Shown here piece after piece: positions 5,955-6,493 of a stretch of 6,493 bases of DNA. Made by a program: the position numbers and the translations under genes. The stretch's first letter is position 1; each line of letters begins with the position of its first letter. The stretch is from Bacteroidota bacterium. GTDB taxonomy: Bacteria > Bacteroidota > Bacteroidia > Chitinophagales > Chitinophagaceae. The notes beneath the pieces are model-generated. The model was not told where the DNA came from. It searched no databases and saw nothing but the letters and a program-made list of their open reading frames with translations. The stretch spans positions 1-6,493 of the forward strand of contig JAEZIL010000051.1 in the NCBI GenBank assembly GCA_023436685.1, written 5' to 3'.

Positions 5955-6493
5955 CTAATGTAGGCTCTCTAATACTTTATCAAAACTTATCCAGTAAATA
6001 TCGCCTTTTCCATTACCCGGGCTCGTATATGCTTGTTTTAGTTGTTGCAGGTTGACAGATGTGGGGTAAGATGCTTTGACCAATGAACGCTCGCTGGTAA
6101 AGAACATTGTTTTTCTATCAGCGGTAACAAAAGGGCAATAATCCATCCTGTCTGAATTTAATATTGCTAAATGTTTAGCCGGTAGCCATTTGCCATTTGC
6201 GTCTTTCATGCTTATATACAGGTCTCCACGGCCCAAATCGTCTTTCCTTCCGTAAGACGTAAATATGATAAAATCTTCCTCTGGTGATATAAATGCGTTG
6301 AAGTCGTAAGTCTTGCCGTTTACGCTAGTGTCAAAAGCAACCACTTCTACATATTTGTCTCCATTCCACTTACCTATCCATATATCTTCCTTGCCAAATC
6401 CATTGGTATAAGCTGCAGTATAATACAGGTTGCCGCTTTTGGTGGTGGAAGGATAGAACTAATCAGCGTCTGTATTTACGGGTTTACCTATGT
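5955..6493 (-). pseudogene. PD40/TolB-like beta-propeller protein, 3' part, interrupted by an in-frame stop
   Basis: The frame runs leftward from the window edge to a TAG at 5955-5957 and carries at least three PD40-type propeller repeats: FYPSTTKSGNLYYTA, then FNAFISPEEDFIIFTS, then YCPFVTADRKTMFFTSER. The C-terminal GKGDIYWISFDKVLESL looks like a natural family end. Such proteins are usually exported beta-propellers of unknown ligand in Bacteroidota. An in-frame TAG at 6459-6461 splits the stretch reading IGKPVNTDAD-stop-FYPSTTKSG. The motif is otherwise continuous in the same frame, so one codon, probably Glu, has become a stop. Translation of the 167 codons after it would need a restart. 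The only ordinary start codon nearby is a GTG at 6342-6344, in the middle of a repeat and lacking a plausible leader. The 5' end, including any signal peptide, is outside the window. It may be a recent pseudogene or a sequencing error. Confidence 0.65.
6459..6461 (-). other. In-frame TAG within the PD40 gene
   Basis: The codon is CTA on the plus strand. Changing plus-strand A6461 to C would restore GAG (Glu), the residue I would expect before FYPS in this family. Sequence on both sides reads as coding in one frame, which argues for a substitution and against an indel. Confidence 0.75.

Noticed and set aside
5955..6344. A separate 129-residue protein starting at the GTG 6342-6344
   Set aside because: The same frame stays coding-like for 38 codons upstream, with a propeller motif, back to the TAG. 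The GTG lies inside a repeat, so this is the tail of a longer broken gene and not a gene of its own.
1..6493. CRISPR array, tRNA or rRNA, insertion sequence, phage or toxin-antitoxin elements
   Set aside because: No repeated spacer pattern, cloverleaf sequence, transposase motif or flanking terminal repeats were seen; all gaps between genes are under 200 bp and are accounted for by promoters and terminators.

Overview
The window looks like chromosomal DNA from a Bacteroidota bacterium, most likely of the Chitinophaga/Sphingobacteria side. The clues are moderate-to-low GC, A-rich leaders with almost no Shine-Dalgarno sequences, promoter-like boxes of the TAnnTTTG type, a long Bacteroidota-style CcmF with a cysteine-type CcmE, and a PD40-repeat protein of the kind common in this phylum. 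This is inference from sequence features; no search was run.

Layout: (1) Positions 1-2948, minus strand, hold a two-gene cytochrome c maturation unit, ccmE then ccmF. It is transcribed leftward and ends in a strong hairpin terminator that overlaps the ccmF stop codon. (2) Positions 2949-3087 are a 139-bp divergent intergenic region with a TAnnTTTG-type promoter candidate on each strand and a short AT-rich dyad. (3) Positions 3088-4137, plus strand, encode an arginase/agmatinase-family ureohydrolase with a complete binuclear manganese site, followed by a perfect 15-bp-stem terminator. (4) Positions 4138-4335 are the leader region of (5) a monofunctional heme catalase at 4336-5886, plus strand, followed by its own terminator. 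(6) From 5955 to the right edge, on the minus strand, is the 3' part of a PD40 beta-propeller protein. Its reading frame is interrupted by an in-frame TAG at 6459-6461 and its 5' end lies outside the window.

Functional links: CcmE and CcmF are consecutive partners in covalent heme attachment to apocytochromes c. CcmE carries heme and CcmF is the heme lyase component. The catalase is also a heme protein, but it has its own terminator and apparently its own promoter, so co-regulation with the ccm genes is not shown. The ureohydrolase is a separate single-gene unit of uncertain substrate.

I see no mobile element, CRISPR array, RNA gene or clearly new system. The most informative points are the CxxxY (not HxxxY) heme site in CcmE beside a CcmF with all four expected histidines, and the nonsense codon in an otherwise intact PD40 motif.
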